From Rhizosphaericola sp047606825 (GTDB lineage Bacteria > Bacteroidota > Bacteroidia > Chitinophagales > Chitinophagaceae): a stretch of DNA of 64,000 nucleotides. This document shows positions 45,848 through 55,550 of the stretch, piece by piece. How positions within the stretch are numbered: position 1 is the stretch's first letter; every line of letters begins with the position of its first letter. Position numbers and translations under genes: made by a program. The stretch lies in contig JASGDY010000127.1 of assembly GCA_047606825.1 (NCBI GenBank), positions 1 to 64,000 of the forward strand. Direction: 5' to 3'. The notes beneath the pieces were generated by a model that saw nothing but the letters and a program-made list of their open reading frames with translations, did no database searches and was not told the DNA's origin.

Positions 45848-47596
45848 TTAAAAGTCATAATCCTTATGCGGCATATTCCACCTCAACCCAAAAGTGAAAA
45901 ACTTTGTATTGCTGGCACCCGACAGGTCTGTTTCACTTTTTCTGTAGGTATAGTTGCCGTCGATGTACAGGTTTTGGATAAGTTCGTAAGAGGCAGTTGC
46001 GCTGTAAAGTTGTACCTTATTACCGTTGCCACTGCCGATTTTGAACGCCTCGTCCGGTTTGTTGTAGGTGTATGGTCTTAGCAAGTCACCGCCGTAGTTC
46101 AAGCCGTTCTCGTCCAGTCCTTTTTTGTAAACGATACCTTTGAGATTGACATACAGCCTTTTCAATGGACGATAGGACAGCAATCCGACAAATTCCCTGA
46201 AGTTGGAACCGAGCGGATGCGCCAACGGCATATTGTAATGTTGGTAATTGTTCTCTACATAATTGGAGGAATACGCGTAAGGCCGCACGATGTTGGTTTC
46301 CGCTTGCAGGTTGAGGTTTTCAATACCAAATGCGTCGATATATTTTCCGCCCACCTGCCAGGCATTTCTGTTCTTGAAACTTGTACCCCAATTAGTCAGA
46401 CCATCAATCAACCATTGTCCGTACAGTTCCACGTTACGCACCGGCACCGCGCGAAAGTCAATGCCGACGCGGCTTCTGGACGTATTACCTTTTTCGGGAG
46501 TCGAGACCGGACCTTTTGTCGGGTCGGTATTGTAGATACCCAAAGGTTTGCCGTCACCGGCAGAACCGTTGAAAATTGTGTTTTCAAACAAGCCAACTCT
46601 TAGTAGAGACGTCGCCTGCCAGTCCAGATGGTGAAACATCATATAGTTTCTCGGACGCGTGCTGTCATATCCAAAAATGGCAGCGTTGGTAAACGGCGCT
46701 ATTGTCTGCGCGACGACGGAAGTCCAGTCAAGTTGGTGGTTGATATGGTAATTGGCACGCAGGAAATAAAACGGGGCGCCATAATCGCTGATGAACAAAC
46801 TACGGAAACCGTCACCTATCTTGAACTGGTCATACGCCAATGCAAAATCCAGCTTTTCGCCGGCATTGAACGTAATCCCACCACGGATGCCGAAATAATC
46901 AAAGGCACCGGGATGATTACTATAATTTTTATAAAAGGCCTGACCCGGCAAACCAAGGATGCCTAGGCCTGGATATGGATTGACGACCTTTTGTACATAT
47001 AGCGGATCGCGTTCCTGGTTTTCGGAAATCAACGCATAAAAGCCGACCCTGTCCTCAATCTTTCCCCTAAACCTCAGCGCCCTCGTGTTCTGAAACAACT
47101 TCTGGTCATCAGAGGAATTCCCCAACTGAAGATTGCCCACGGCGTCTGCCACAAACGAAAAATCCTCACCAATCTTTTGGTATAGGTGTGCCGGTGTTTG
47201 GAAGAGGATGCCCAATATCGGTTTCTGCAACTGAAATGAGTCCTGGTATTGACGCGTATAGTCCGCATTGTTCATCAACGCGCTGCGGATGTCTTCCCTG
47301 TCGACATCCGTCAACAGATTGCTGATTTCGCCGGACTTGTCCAATGCGACGATATGCTCCAATACCGACGTAAAATCAGCTCGGCTAACCATTTTGACCG
47401 TCGTGAAATTAAGTTCAGGATAATCTTTCAGTTTTATCTTGAGACGGTCGAGCAATTGATATTGCTTGTCGCCATAAGGAATATAGTCCGTCTGCGCATG
47501 CACTTTCTGTATAGAAAAAAATGCACATACAATAAGACAACTGAATACGATTGCCTTAAAAAATATCTTATTATAGGAAAATCTATTACAAAGCAT
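45848..47596 (-). CDS. Wzi-like capsule-associated outer membrane protein, paralogue 1
   Basis: The 582-aa protein has a signal peptide (cleaved near VHAQTDY). Its pattern is that of the Caps_assemb_Wzi family in Bacteroidota: DYIPYGDKQYQLLDRLKIKL, then NQERDPLYVQKVVNPYPGLG, then many alternating beta strands ending in an aromatic residue (HKDYDF). Wzi is an outer membrane barrel that helps anchor capsule or exopolysaccharide. It is a tandem paralogue of the next gene, with matching start, middle and end blocks, and lies downstream of polysaccharide synthesis genes. Confidence 0.82.
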   Translation of the reverse strand: MLCNRFSYNKIFFKAIVFSCLIVCAFFSIQKVHAQTDYIPYGDKQYQLLDRLKIKLKDYPELNFTTVKMVSRADFTSVLEHIVALDKSGEISNLLTDVDREDIRSALMNNADYTRQYQDSFQLQKPILGILFQTPAHLYQKIGEDFSFVADAVGNLQLGNSSDDQKLFQNTRALRFRGKIEDRVGFYALISENQERDPLYVQKVVNPYPGLGILGLPGQAFYKNYSNHPGAFDYFGIRGGITFNAGEKLDFALAYDQFKIGDGFRSLFISDYGAPFYFLRANYHINHQLDWTSVVAQTIAPFTNAAIFGYDSTRPRNYMMFHHLDWQATSLLRVGLFENTIFNGSAGDGKPLGIYNTDPTKGPVSTPEKGNTSRSRVGIDFRAVPVRNVELYGQWLIDGLTNWGTSFKNRNAWQVGGKYIDAFGIENLNLQAETNIVRPYAYSSNYVENNYQHYNMPLAHPLGSNFREFVGLLSYRPLKRLYVNLKGIVYKKGLDENGLNYGGDLLRPYTYNKPDEAFKIGSGNGNKVQLYSATASYELIQNLYIDGNYTYRKSETDLSGASNTKFFTFGLRWNMPHKDYDF

Positions 47597-47637
47597 TGAA
47601 TGTAAGATTTTGTGATTGATGATTGATGATTGGTTTG

Positions 47638-47690
47638 AACCTCTCCCCCGACGCCTCTCCTAAAAGAGAGAAGGCGAAGTCCACCATTTT
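47638..47690. repeat. C-rich intergenic hairpin repeat, copy 3
   Basis: CCTCTCCCCCGACGCCTCTCC, followed by AGAGAGAAGGCG, has the same layout as the copies at 39953 and 41531. It lies in the gap between the two Wzi-like genes. Confidence 0.65.
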
Positions 47691-47713
47691 CTGCTTTTAC
47701 CTTTATATATACT

Positions 47714-49429
47714 TTAAAAATCGAAAGCCCGCCGCGCCATGTTCCACCTTACGCCAAAGGAGAAGAACTTCGTATGGTTCTTCGGCATGCCGTCGATGTC
47801 GGCGTTGCGTATGGAAAAATTGCCGTCGACGAACAGATTGGGAAACAACTGATATGCAACGTTCAGACTTCCGTATAGATTTTTAAGACCAATACCGTCA
47901 CCGACCTTGATGTTTTCGTCCTGGGCGCGACCGTCGGTATAGGCACGAAACAGGTCGCCGCCATGCATCGCCGCTCGGGACGTAGCAAACTCGGCGGTGG
48001 TGTCTAAGCCTTTTTTATAGCCGATGATTTTCCCTGTGATGTATAGTTTGGGTATGGGACGATATTTTAAGATACCGATGAGCTCATGGAAATTGGCCCC
48101 CAGAGGATCCGCCAAAGGTTGGTTATAATGTACGAAATTGTTGACCGCCCATTTGTCCGTATAGGTATAAGGCCTTACCCAATTGTATTCGGCCTGGAGG
48201 TCGAGGTTTTTGATGGAAAATGCGTCCACGTATTTTGCGCCCAACTGCAAGGCGTGCTTGTTGCGCCAGTCTCCACCCCCGTAATTGAAAAATTCCTTCG
48301 CGACAAATTCGTTGATAAGCAAAGTACCATAAGCACTGACCCTCTGTGCGATATTGGCCTTGAAATCCAAGCCAATACTGGATTTGCCGCTGTTGCCAAC
48401 GTTTTGGGACATGGCTCTGTTGAATATAAACGGATTCAGCATTCCCAACTGGATGCCGCCGTTCTTTTCGTTGTTGAACATGTTGTTTTCGTAAAAACCA
48501 AATTTCAACCACTTGGTTGCCTGCCAACTGACATAATGGAACACCATGTAGTTGGACGGACGACCTTGGTCCTCCAAGCCGTTGTCGATGATTTCGTAAG
48601 GTGCATAAGTACGTGCAACGGCCGTCGTGTAGCTGACACGCCCGACCTGCGCATGTGCTTTTAGGAAAAGATACGGCGAACCAAAATTGCTCAAATACAA
48701 GGAACGGAAACCCTCGCCGATAAAGAACTGGTCATACGCCAACTGGAAGTCCAAATGCTTGCCGGCATGTGTCGTCACGCCAATGCGAAAATCACTGTAA
48801 TTGATTTTTCCGTTGCTGCCCGTATGATACGCCGCAATACCCGGAACGGCTTTACGTGCGTCGATATACTCCTGCACATACAGCGGGTCGCGTTCCTGGT
48901 TGTACGTGTATGAACCATAAAACCCTACCTTGTCGCCAATGTCGCCGTGCATCGTCAACCCAATCGAACCTTGGTAGGTCTTGACGGATTCATTTTTGCC
49001 AAACTGTGCCGTCGCCATTGGATCCAACACAAAACTATTATTGGAGCCATAATTTTCGTACAGATGTGTGGGCAACGGGGAATCGGTAAAAAGATTGTCG
49101 CTTTTGCCTACTATTTTTTCTGCGGGAACCCATTGCCTGTTGACCTGTAGATAATAATGCAGGTCCTTGCGGTCAATATCGGTCAGCACGTCCGGCAGCT
49201 CCCCCCTTCTGTCGAGCGAATCGATGACGACCAACTGTCGGGTCACGCGTTTGCGATCATAAGGTTTGACCGTGGAAAACCGCAACTGTTCGTTGTTTCT
49301 GAACTTTATGTCAAGCCTGTCAAGGAATGTTTCCTGCGGATCGCCGATAGGAATGTAATCTGTCTGAGCATGGGAAGCAAAATGCAAGCCCAATAGCAAG
49401 AGGATTACCGACACACGTTTCAAATACAT
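47714..49429 (-). CDS. Wzi-like capsule-associated outer membrane protein, paralogue 2
   Basis: The 571-aa protein has a signal peptide (SHAQTDYIPIGDPQETFLDR at the mature start) and the same layout as its neighbour. NQERDPLYVQEYIDARKAVPG, then DFQLAYDQFFIGEGFRSLYL and YMVFHYVSWQATKWLKFG, align with equivalent blocks there. The final strand is again aromatic (MARRAFDF). It is probably an outer membrane barrel acting in polysaccharide surface assembly. The order with UDP-xylose synthase, mannose-1-phosphate guanylyltransferase and an initiating transferase upstream supports that role. Confidence 0.82.
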   Translation of the reverse strand: MYLKRVSVILLLLGLHFASHAQTDYIPIGDPQETFLDRLDIKFRNNEQLRFSTVKPYDRKRVTRQLVVIDSLDRRGELPDVLTDIDRKDLHYYLQVNRQWVPAEKIVGKSDNLFTDSPLPTHLYENYGSNNSFVLDPMATAQFGKNESVKTYQGSIGLTMHGDIGDKVGFYGSYTYNQERDPLYVQEYIDARKAVPGIAAYHTGSNGKINYSDFRIGVTTHAGKHLDFQLAYDQFFIGEGFRSLYLSNFGSPYLFLKAHAQVGRVSYTTAVARTYAPYEIIDNGLEDQGRPSNYMVFHYVSWQATKWLKFGFYENNMFNNEKNGGIQLGMLNPFIFNRAMSQNVGNSGKSSIGLDFKANIAQRVSAYGTLLINEFVAKEFFNYGGGDWRNKHALQLGAKYVDAFSIKNLDLQAEYNWVRPYTYTDKWAVNNFVHYNQPLADPLGANFHELIGILKYRPIPKLYITGKIIGYKKGLDTTAEFATSRAAMHGGDLFRAYTDGRAQDENIKVGDGIGLKNLYGSLNVAYQLFPNLFVDGNFSIRNADIDGMPKNHTKFFSFGVRWNMARRAFDF

Positions 49430-49616
49430 AATGAATCCTTATAAAGGTGTTAATAAATTTGGGGCGAAGATAAGCTATTCAGTTTTAGTCATTTATTTAT
49501 ACTGTACCAGATATGGAAACGTATAATGAAAACGCAATGACTGTAAGGTGTTCCAGTTTTTCACGGTACATCTGGATTTTGCGTAAGGTATAGGTCAATC
49601 TAAAACCCTATTCCAT

Positions 49617-50627
49617 TTATTTTTCATAGCCCGTATCGTCGCGGCCAACGTTGACGGTGGCAAACTTTGGCTGTCTAAAAAGCTCCTCGTAAGGTAATGA
49701 TATGAAAAAATCATACGTCTTTTTGATGCCTTCTTCCCGGGATACCTTAGGTGTCCAGCCCAATATTTCCTTGGCTCTTGTGATGTCAGGCTGCCTTTTC
49801 TTGGGATCGTCCTTGGGCAGCGGCTTGTACACTATTTTTTGTTGGGAACCCGTCAACCTCAAGATTTCCTCTGCAAATGCCGTTAAGGAGATTTCCTCGG
49901 GATTTCCGATATTGACAGGATAGACATAATCGCTCAACAATAAACGGTAGATACCATCCACCTGATCGTCGACGTAGCAAAAAGACCGGGTCTGGCTACC
50001 GTCTCCAAAGACCGTCAAATCCTCACCACGCAAGGCCTGACCGACAAAAGCTGGCAGGGCGCGGCCGTCATTGAGCCGCATCCTCGGCCCATAAGTATTG
50101 AAAATACGGACAATGCGCGTATCTAGTCTATGATAAGTATGATAAGCCATCGTTATCGCTTCCTGAAACCGCTTGGCCTCGTCGTATACACCTCGCGGAC
50201 CTATGGGATTGACATTACCCCAGTAATCTTCAGATTGCGGGTGAACCGATGGATCGCCGTACACTTCACTGGTGGAAGCAACCAAGATGCGGGCGTTCTT
50301 TTCTTTTGCCAAACCGAGGCAGTTGTGCGTACCGAGCGAACCGACTTTTAATGTCTGGATAGGTATCTTGAGATAATCGATAGGACTGGCGGGCGACGCG
50401 AAATGCAAAATATAATCCAAGCCGCCCGACACATGGATATAATGGGAAACATCCTGATGGTAAAAGATAAAATCCTTGTTGGGAAACAGATGCTCAATAT
50501 TGCGCAGGTCGCCCGTGATAAGATTGTCCATGGCAACGACACTGTAACCTTCGTTGATGAATTTATCGCAAAGGTGCGAACCCAAGAAACCAGCGGCCCC
50601 GGTTATTAAAACACGTTTTTTTGACAT
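49617..50627 (-). CDS. UDP-glucuronate decarboxylase (UDP-xylose synthase)
   Basis: The 336-aa short-chain dehydrogenase of the extended type has the NAD site GAAGFLGSHLCD. It has the UXS-type blocks HFASPASPIDYLKIPI, EVYGDPSVHPQSEDYWGNVN and PIGPRGVYDEAKR (Tyr/Lys catalytic pair). It converts UDP-glucuronate to UDP-xylose in the cytoplasm. It is grouped with GDP-mannose synthesis and a polyprenyl glycosyl-phosphate transferase, so UDP-xylose is probably a precursor for an exported polysaccharide. Confidence 0.92.
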   Translation of the reverse strand: MSKKRVLITGAAGFLGSHLCDKFINEGYSVVAMDNLITGDLRNIEHLFPNKDFIFYHQDVSHYIHVSGGLDYILHFASPASPIDYLKIPIQTLKVGSLGTHNCLGLAKEKNARILVASTSEVYGDPSVHPQSEDYWGNVNPIGPRGVYDEAKRFQEAITMAYHTYHRLDTRIVRIFNTYGPRMRLNDGRALPAFVGQALRGEDLTVFGDGSQTRSFCYVDDQVDGIYRLLLSDYVYPVNIGNPEEISLTAFAEEILRLTGSQQKIVYKPLPKDDPKKRQPDITRAKEILGWTPKVSREEGIKKTYDFFISLPYEELFRQPKFATVNVGRDDTGYEK

Positions 50628-50686
50628 AACGGACTAGAATGATGACCTTGAGATGCTTCATTTCTAAAACACGATAAAGAGCAGAT

Positions 50687-51688
50687 TTATTGCAACAGTT
50701 CAGGCTTTTCTTTTTCCAAGCGTTCATATACGTTTTTCACGTCTTGGCTCATGCTGCGCGGCAATATGAGGATGGCATCGTCCGTTTCCACCAAGACGAT
50801 GTTGTCCACACCCAAAAACTCGACATGCTTGTCAGTTCCCAACACCAGATTTTGCCGGGTCGGGCCTTCTTCGTGTTTGTCGAGGTATTCCCACAGTGAA
50901 TCGAAAGAGCCGAGGTCGCTCCAACCAAATTCGGAGCAGACGACTTTTATCTTTTTGGAGCGTTCCATGACCGCATAGTCTACGCTTTTGGAAGGAATCA
51001 GGTTGGAATCTTCCAACCTCAGCACATTACCTTCACCCTTGTTGTCAAAAGCATTTTTCGAGAAATTAAATATTTCTGGCTCGTATTTTTCGAGTTCTTC
51101 GAGGAAGATGCCCGCCTTAAAGCAAAACATGCCACTGTTCCACAGATACCTACCCGACTTTAAGTACTGCTTTGCTTTTTCCTTGTTCGGTTTTTCCCGA
51201 AAACTAACCACTGTATTGTCTTCAAATTCGATGTAACCATAGCCCGTCTCCGGTCTTTGTGGGCGGATGCCAAAAGTCACAAGGTTGCCTTCTTCGGCAA
51301 GTGCGGCCCCTTCATGTATGGCACTGGCATACGCCTCCTCTCCTGTCACCACCTGATCCGAAGGCGTCACCAACAATATCGTGTGCTCCGGTACCGAAAA
51401 TGCCGCGAAAGCAATCGCCGCAGCCGTGTTTCTCGGGGTTACTTCCACAATTTCATCATAATGCGTAACACCCAATTCCCTCAGATTGTCCTCCGACAGG
51501 CTTCTGTTGCTTTCATTGCCCACGACCAATAAGTTCTTTGCAAGAACCTTGTTGCGGAGTATGCATAGCTGAAACAAAGACCTATCGCCAAAAAGCGGAA
51601 TATACTGTTTGGGACGGGATTTCCTTGACAACGGCCATAACCTACTTCCGACGCCTCCGGTCAATATGACTTGTACGATATTGTCCAT
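50687..51688 (-). CDS. manC: Mannose-1-phosphate guanylyltransferase
   Basis: The 333-aa nucleotidyltransferase has the signature LTGGVGSRLWPLSRKSRPKQ at about 9-28 and VTPSDQVV in the nucleotide-binding region. The family block FREKPNKEKAKQYLKSGRYL, then WNSGMFCFKAG, follows. The length indicates the one-domain GTase form without the C-terminal isomerase cupin. It makes GDP-mannose from mannose 1-phosphate and GTP. It sits 59 bp upstream of the UDP-xylose synthase gene. Confidence 0.93.
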   Translation of the reverse strand: MDNIVQVILTGGVGSRLWPLSRKSRPKQYIPLFGDRSLFQLCILRNKVLAKNLLVVGNESNRSLSEDNLRELGVTHYDEIVEVTPRNTAAAIAFAAFSVPEHTILLVTPSDQVVTGEEAYASAIHEGAALAEEGNLVTFGIRPQRPETGYGYIEFEDNTVVSFREKPNKEKAKQYLKSGRYLWNSGMFCFKAGIFLEELEKYEPEIFNFSKNAFDNKGEGNVLRLEDSNLIPSKSVDYAVMERSKKIKVVCSEFGWSDLGSFDSLWEYLDKHEEGPTRQNLVLGTDKHVEFLGVDNIVLVETDDAILILPRSMSQDVKNVYERLEKEKPELLQ

Positions 51689-51840
51689 AGTTTTCTGATA
51701 CTAGTTTAGTTACGAAGATAAGGGAATTAGCGTTGGGACGGAAAGACCGCGAGTTGGGTCAAAATAAAATTTGTACTGATGATGGCTGCCAGACACTGAC
51801 GACCATCATCCATCATCCGTCCTTCGGTCTTTCCTCCTGC

Positions 51841-53283
51841 CTAATATGCTTCCGGCTCACCTTTGATGATGTTGATGACGGTCATAAACACGATACGGAC
51901 ATCAAGCATCAACGACCAGTTCTCCATGTACCATATATCATATTCAACACGTTTTTGCATAAGTGACAGCTCCTTGGTTTCACCCCTAAAACCATTGACC
52001 TGGGCCCAACCCGTAATACCGGGTTTGAGAAACTGGCGAACAAGGTATTTTTCAATCAATTCCTGATATTGTTCCGTATGCTTGAGCATGTGCGGTCGCG
52101 GTCCGACAATACTCATCTCACCTTTCCATACGTTGAAGAACTGCGGCAGCTCGTCCAGACTTGTCTTACGCATAAAAGCACCGAACTTCGTCAGTCGTGC
52201 ATCGTTTTTGGTTGCCTGCTTGGTGTCTGCATCAGTACTCATCCTCATGCTACGGAACTTGTAACAGTTAAACGGTTTGTTGTCCTTCCCAGACCTTTGT
52301 TGTTTGAAAATGACAGGACCTTTGGAGCCTAGTTTGATGATGATGGCGATGATGGGATATAGCCAGGAAAGGATAAATACAATAACGAACGTGCTAAAAG
52401 CCAGATCAAATAGCCGTTTTTTGATCCTGTTTCTGAGAGAGGACAACGGTTCTGACCGCAGGTTGAGAATATGAAGCCCTTTGTCAAAAATGACTTCTTC
52501 TTCTATGAACTGGAGTGTCCTGTTGCCACGCTCTATACGGTCCACAAAATGCATCTTGACACAGTTGTTTTCCGCTGCGGCAAAGAGCTTGTTCAACGAT
52601 GGGCTTATCGGAAGTGCAGCGTAGATGTCATCAATATTGCTCTCAGAGACGTCTTCGATAAATCGGTTGGCATTGGCACTGGACAATTCTCCGTTTTCCC
52701 CTTTGATCAGTGCATATTCCTTGTCCAAAAATTTGACGAATGTGTACAGATGCTGGTTGTCGTTGAAAAAATCCGCCAATGTTGCGCCCAGTTGGTTTTC
52801 CCCCAGAATGGCACATTTACGGTTGAGTTTGGCAGTCGAGGCTACAAACTCAATCAAATAGGTCAAATAAAAACGACTTATCGTAAGCAGTACAAGAAGA
52901 TTAACGGCACAAGCGGCCAAAAACCATGAATACAACCTATAATTGGTTTCAAAATGTGCCACATACAGCATATAAAGACCAAATACGACAAAATGGCAAA
53001 AGGAAGACTTGTACGTCTGGCGCAACACGGTGACCGCACCTTTAAGTATCCGCTTGGAATAAAGATGGAAAATGGAAGAAAAAAACAACCACAGTACATT
53101 GTACACCACCACATCCGGTATCGATACCTTAATCCATTGTTTTTCTATGACGTACACCCAGACCGGAGCAAAAAAGAAACTGGCATTGACAATAAAAAAA
53201 TCGCTAAACTTAAGCGTAAACGAAGACAACTGACTGTTCCGATCCTTTAATGTAGGGTTATCAAAATTATCCAGAAATACCAT
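51841..53283 (-). CDS. Polyprenyl glycosyl-phosphate transferase (WcaJ/WbaP type)
   Basis: The 480-aa membrane protein has four N-terminal hydrophobic helices, a CoA-binding-like middle region and the C-terminal bacterial sugar transferase domain. That domain contains KRLFDLAFSTFVIVFILSWL, QQRSGKDNKPFNCYKFRSM, KTSLDELPQFFNVWKGEMS and VGPRPHM. It starts polysaccharide synthesis by moving a hexose 1-phosphate from a nucleotide sugar onto undecaprenyl phosphate. The sugar (glucose or galactose) is not readable. It is the first gene of the polysaccharide block. Confidence 0.94.
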   Translation of the reverse strand: MVFLDNFDNPTLKDRNSQLSSFTLKFSDFFIVNASFFFAPVWVYVIEKQWIKVSIPDVVVYNVLWLFFSSIFHLYSKRILKGAVTVLRQTYKSSFCHFVVFGLYMLYVAHFETNYRLYSWFLAACAVNLLVLLTISRFYLTYLIEFVASTAKLNRKCAILGENQLGATLADFFNDNQHLYTFVKFLDKEYALIKGENGELSSANANRFIEDVSESNIDDIYAALPISPSLNKLFAAAENNCVKMHFVDRIERGNRTLQFIEEEVIFDKGLHILNLRSEPLSSLRNRIKKRLFDLAFSTFVIVFILSWLYPIIAIIIKLGSKGPVIFKQQRSGKDNKPFNCYKFRSMRMSTDADTKQATKNDARLTKFGAFMRKTSLDELPQFFNVWKGEMSIVGPRPHMLKHTEQYQELIEKYLVRQFLKPGITGWAQVNGFRGETKELSLMQKRVEYDIWYMENWSLMLDVRIVFMTVINIIKGEPEAY

Positions 53284-53381
53284 AACAATAAATAGTGTAT
53301 TAGTATAGACAAAATAGTAGAACTAACATAGAAACCTACACAAAAATAGTCTTTTTCAATTTGTTAAAGAAAGTAAAAAAA

Positions 53382-54062
53382 TTATTGGTGATGCCGCCTG
53401 TCCTTCACGATTTTGACGATGACCGGAGCAGTGGTAATCAATACCAGCACCAAAACAATCACTTCCAAATGTTCGGTCAAGTCAAACGAATATCGTTCCA
53501 GGAAAAAACGATACAGGTAATGGCCGCCAGCAATCATCAGAAAAACCCATGCCAAACACCCCAAGAAATTGAAAACCAGGAACTTTTTTTTGGCCATACC
53601 TACAATTCCTGCGACAATCGGGGCAAAAGTCCGTACAATAGGCAAAAAGCGGGCAAATATAATAGCCATGCCGCCATGCTTCTCATAAAAATCCTTCGCA
53701 CTCACCAAATGCTTCTTCTTAAAATACCAAGTGTCTTCTTTCCTGAACAAATAATCCCCACTTTTCCGTCCAAAATAGAAGCCAAACTCATTACCCACAA
53801 AACCAGCCAGAGTAATCAACAAAATAATGATTGATAAGTTCACAAAATCCGATTCCGTCGCATACACGGCTTTTACCAATTGCTGGCTGTAGATACCCGT
53901 AACGAACAACAAGGAATCACCCGGCAGAAAAAAGCCGATGAACAGCCCAGTCTCCGCAAAAATGATAAACATTATCAACCAAAATCCACCATGTTCGATA
54001 TAGAACTGCGGTTGCAGCAACTGTGTCCAACTAAAGTCGAGTAATACGTCCGAAAGCATCAA
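53382..54062 (-). CDS. DedA family membrane protein
   Basis: The 226-aa protein has five or so hydrophobic segments and the DedA motifs GFFLPGDSLLFVTG and FARFLPIVRTFAPIVAGIVGM. Members are now regarded as lipid or undecaprenyl-phosphate translocases or scramblases. A link to the neighbouring polysaccharide genes, which use undecaprenyl phosphate, is possible but inferred. Confidence 0.92.
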   Translation of the reverse strand: MMLSDVLLDFSWTQLLQPQFYIEHGGFWLIMFIIFAETGLFIGFFLPGDSLLFVTGIYSQQLVKAVYATESDFVNLSIIILLITLAGFVGNEFGFYFGRKSGDYLFRKEDTWYFKKKHLVSAKDFYEKHGGMAIIFARFLPIVRTFAPIVAGIVGMAKKKFLVFNFLGCLAWVFLMIAGGHYLYRFFLERYSFDLTEHLEVIVLVLVLITTAPVIVKIVKDRRHHQ

Positions 54063-54169
54063 GGGTTATTTTTTCTTATATAAATTAAATGGGCTATTGG
54101 CCGTGTGTGGGCTTTTACCTGTGAACTTTTCCCACTAACAACCAATGGCTAGCCGCTAACGGCTAAAAA

Positions 54170-55480
54170 TCATACCAAACTATCCTCCGCCACTCCATCA
54201 AAATCCCCTTCAAACTTACTCACGACCGACGTAGACAGGGCATTTCCCAAAACATTCGTGGCGGTCCGCAGCATGTCACAAAAATGGTCGATGGGCAGAA
54301 TCAACGCTATCCCTTCCGGCGGTATCTTAAACATCCCACATATCGCCGCCACGACCACCAACGAAGCCCGGGGCACGCCTGCCATGCCTTTGCTCGTCAC
54401 CATCAGGACCAGCATCATCGTCAATTGCGTGCCGATGTCGAGATGGATATGGTAAGCCTGTGCGATAGCCATACTGGCAAAAGTCATATTGATCATGCTG
54501 CCGTCCAAGTTAAAGGAATATCCCAAAGGCAATACAAAAGAAACAACCTTGTTGCTACATCCAAACTTCTCCAACTGTTCCGTCAGTTTTGGAAACACAG
54601 CCTCGCTACTCGTCGTCGTAAATGCGACAATCAAAGGCTGGACGATACTTTTCAGCAGCAACGGAAGCCGTTCCCGCAAAAAGCACCATCCGACCAACAA
54701 AAGTATCACGCATAAAGTTAGGATGGCGATGGCAAAATAAAACAAATACTTACCATAAAAAATAAAAACACTAGGTCCGTTGGTCGCCATCACGGCAGCC
54801 AGTGAACCAAAAACACCTATCGGGGCAAAATACATCACATAGTTTACCATTTTCAGAATGATATGCGAGGCCGCATCCAAAAAGTCGATGACGATTTTCC
54901 CTTTTGTCCCGACGGCGGCAGTAGCAATTCCAAAAAACACCGCAAACACGACAATCTGCAATATCTCATTGTTGGCCATCGAATCGATGACACTTTTGGG
55001 GAAAACGTGTCCCACAAAGGTCTGTAAGGAAAATTCCTGCGTATGCGCAATAATATCGCTACCCGCGCCGTGGTTGGCGGCATTGAGAGCAATAGCTTGT
55101 CCCGGCTGGAACAGGTTGACCAGCAACGTTCCCAAAAGCAGGCTCACAAGCGACGCCGAAATGAACCACAGCATGGCACGCCCTCCTACCCTTCCCACGG
55201 ATTTCAGGTCACCAAGCTTGGCAATCCCCACCGCCAACGTGCAGAACACCAGCGGAGCGATAATCATCTGTATCAGCCGCAAAAAAATAGTCGTCAACAG
55301 CTTGATTTTATCAGCAAACCCCTGCGTTAATGTCGCTGGATCAAAAACGCTGCCGACTTTCTCAGCAGCCAAGGCTGCATCCGAATGCATCGCCCTGTAA
55401 TAAACAACATATCCCGTCAGCGCACCGAGCACCATCGCAATCAAGATATACTGCGTCAGCCTGTTTTTCTCTCCCTTCAT
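54170..55480 (-). CDS. Dicarboxylate/amino acid:cation symporter (DAACS family)
   Basis: The 436-aa protein has the GltP/DctA fold. RLIQMIIAPLVFCTLAVGIA covers the early helices, TTSSEAVFPKLTEQLEKFG the reentrant hairpin with the serine-rich motif, and GVPRASLVVVAAICGMFKIP with DHFCDMLRTATNVLGNA the substrate and cation site. It imports glutamate, aspartate or C4-dicarboxylates with sodium or protons across the inner membrane. It appears to be a single-gene unit. Confidence 0.95.
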   Translation of the reverse strand: MKGEKNRLTQYILIAMVLGALTGYVVYYRAMHSDAALAAEKVGSVFDPATLTQGFADKIKLLTTIFLRLIQMIIAPLVFCTLAVGIAKLGDLKSVGRVGGRAMLWFISASLVSLLLGTLLVNLFQPGQAIALNAANHGAGSDIIAHTQEFSLQTFVGHVFPKSVIDSMANNEILQIVVFAVFFGIATAAVGTKGKIVIDFLDAASHIILKMVNYVMYFAPIGVFGSLAAVMATNGPSVFIFYGKYLFYFAIAILTLCVILLLVGWCFLRERLPLLLKSIVQPLIVAFTTTSSEAVFPKLTEQLEKFGCSNKVVSFVLPLGYSFNLDGSMINMTFASMAIAQAYHIHLDIGTQLTMMLVLMVTSKGMAGVPRASLVVVAAICGMFKIPPEGIALILPIDHFCDMLRTATNVLGNALSTSVVSKFEGDFDGVAEDSLV

Positions 55481-55550
55481 AAGAATTTATAAAAACCGCA
55501 ATATAGGGAAAAAGACGGGAATTCATAGAGAGTCTCACGATTCCACGTCT

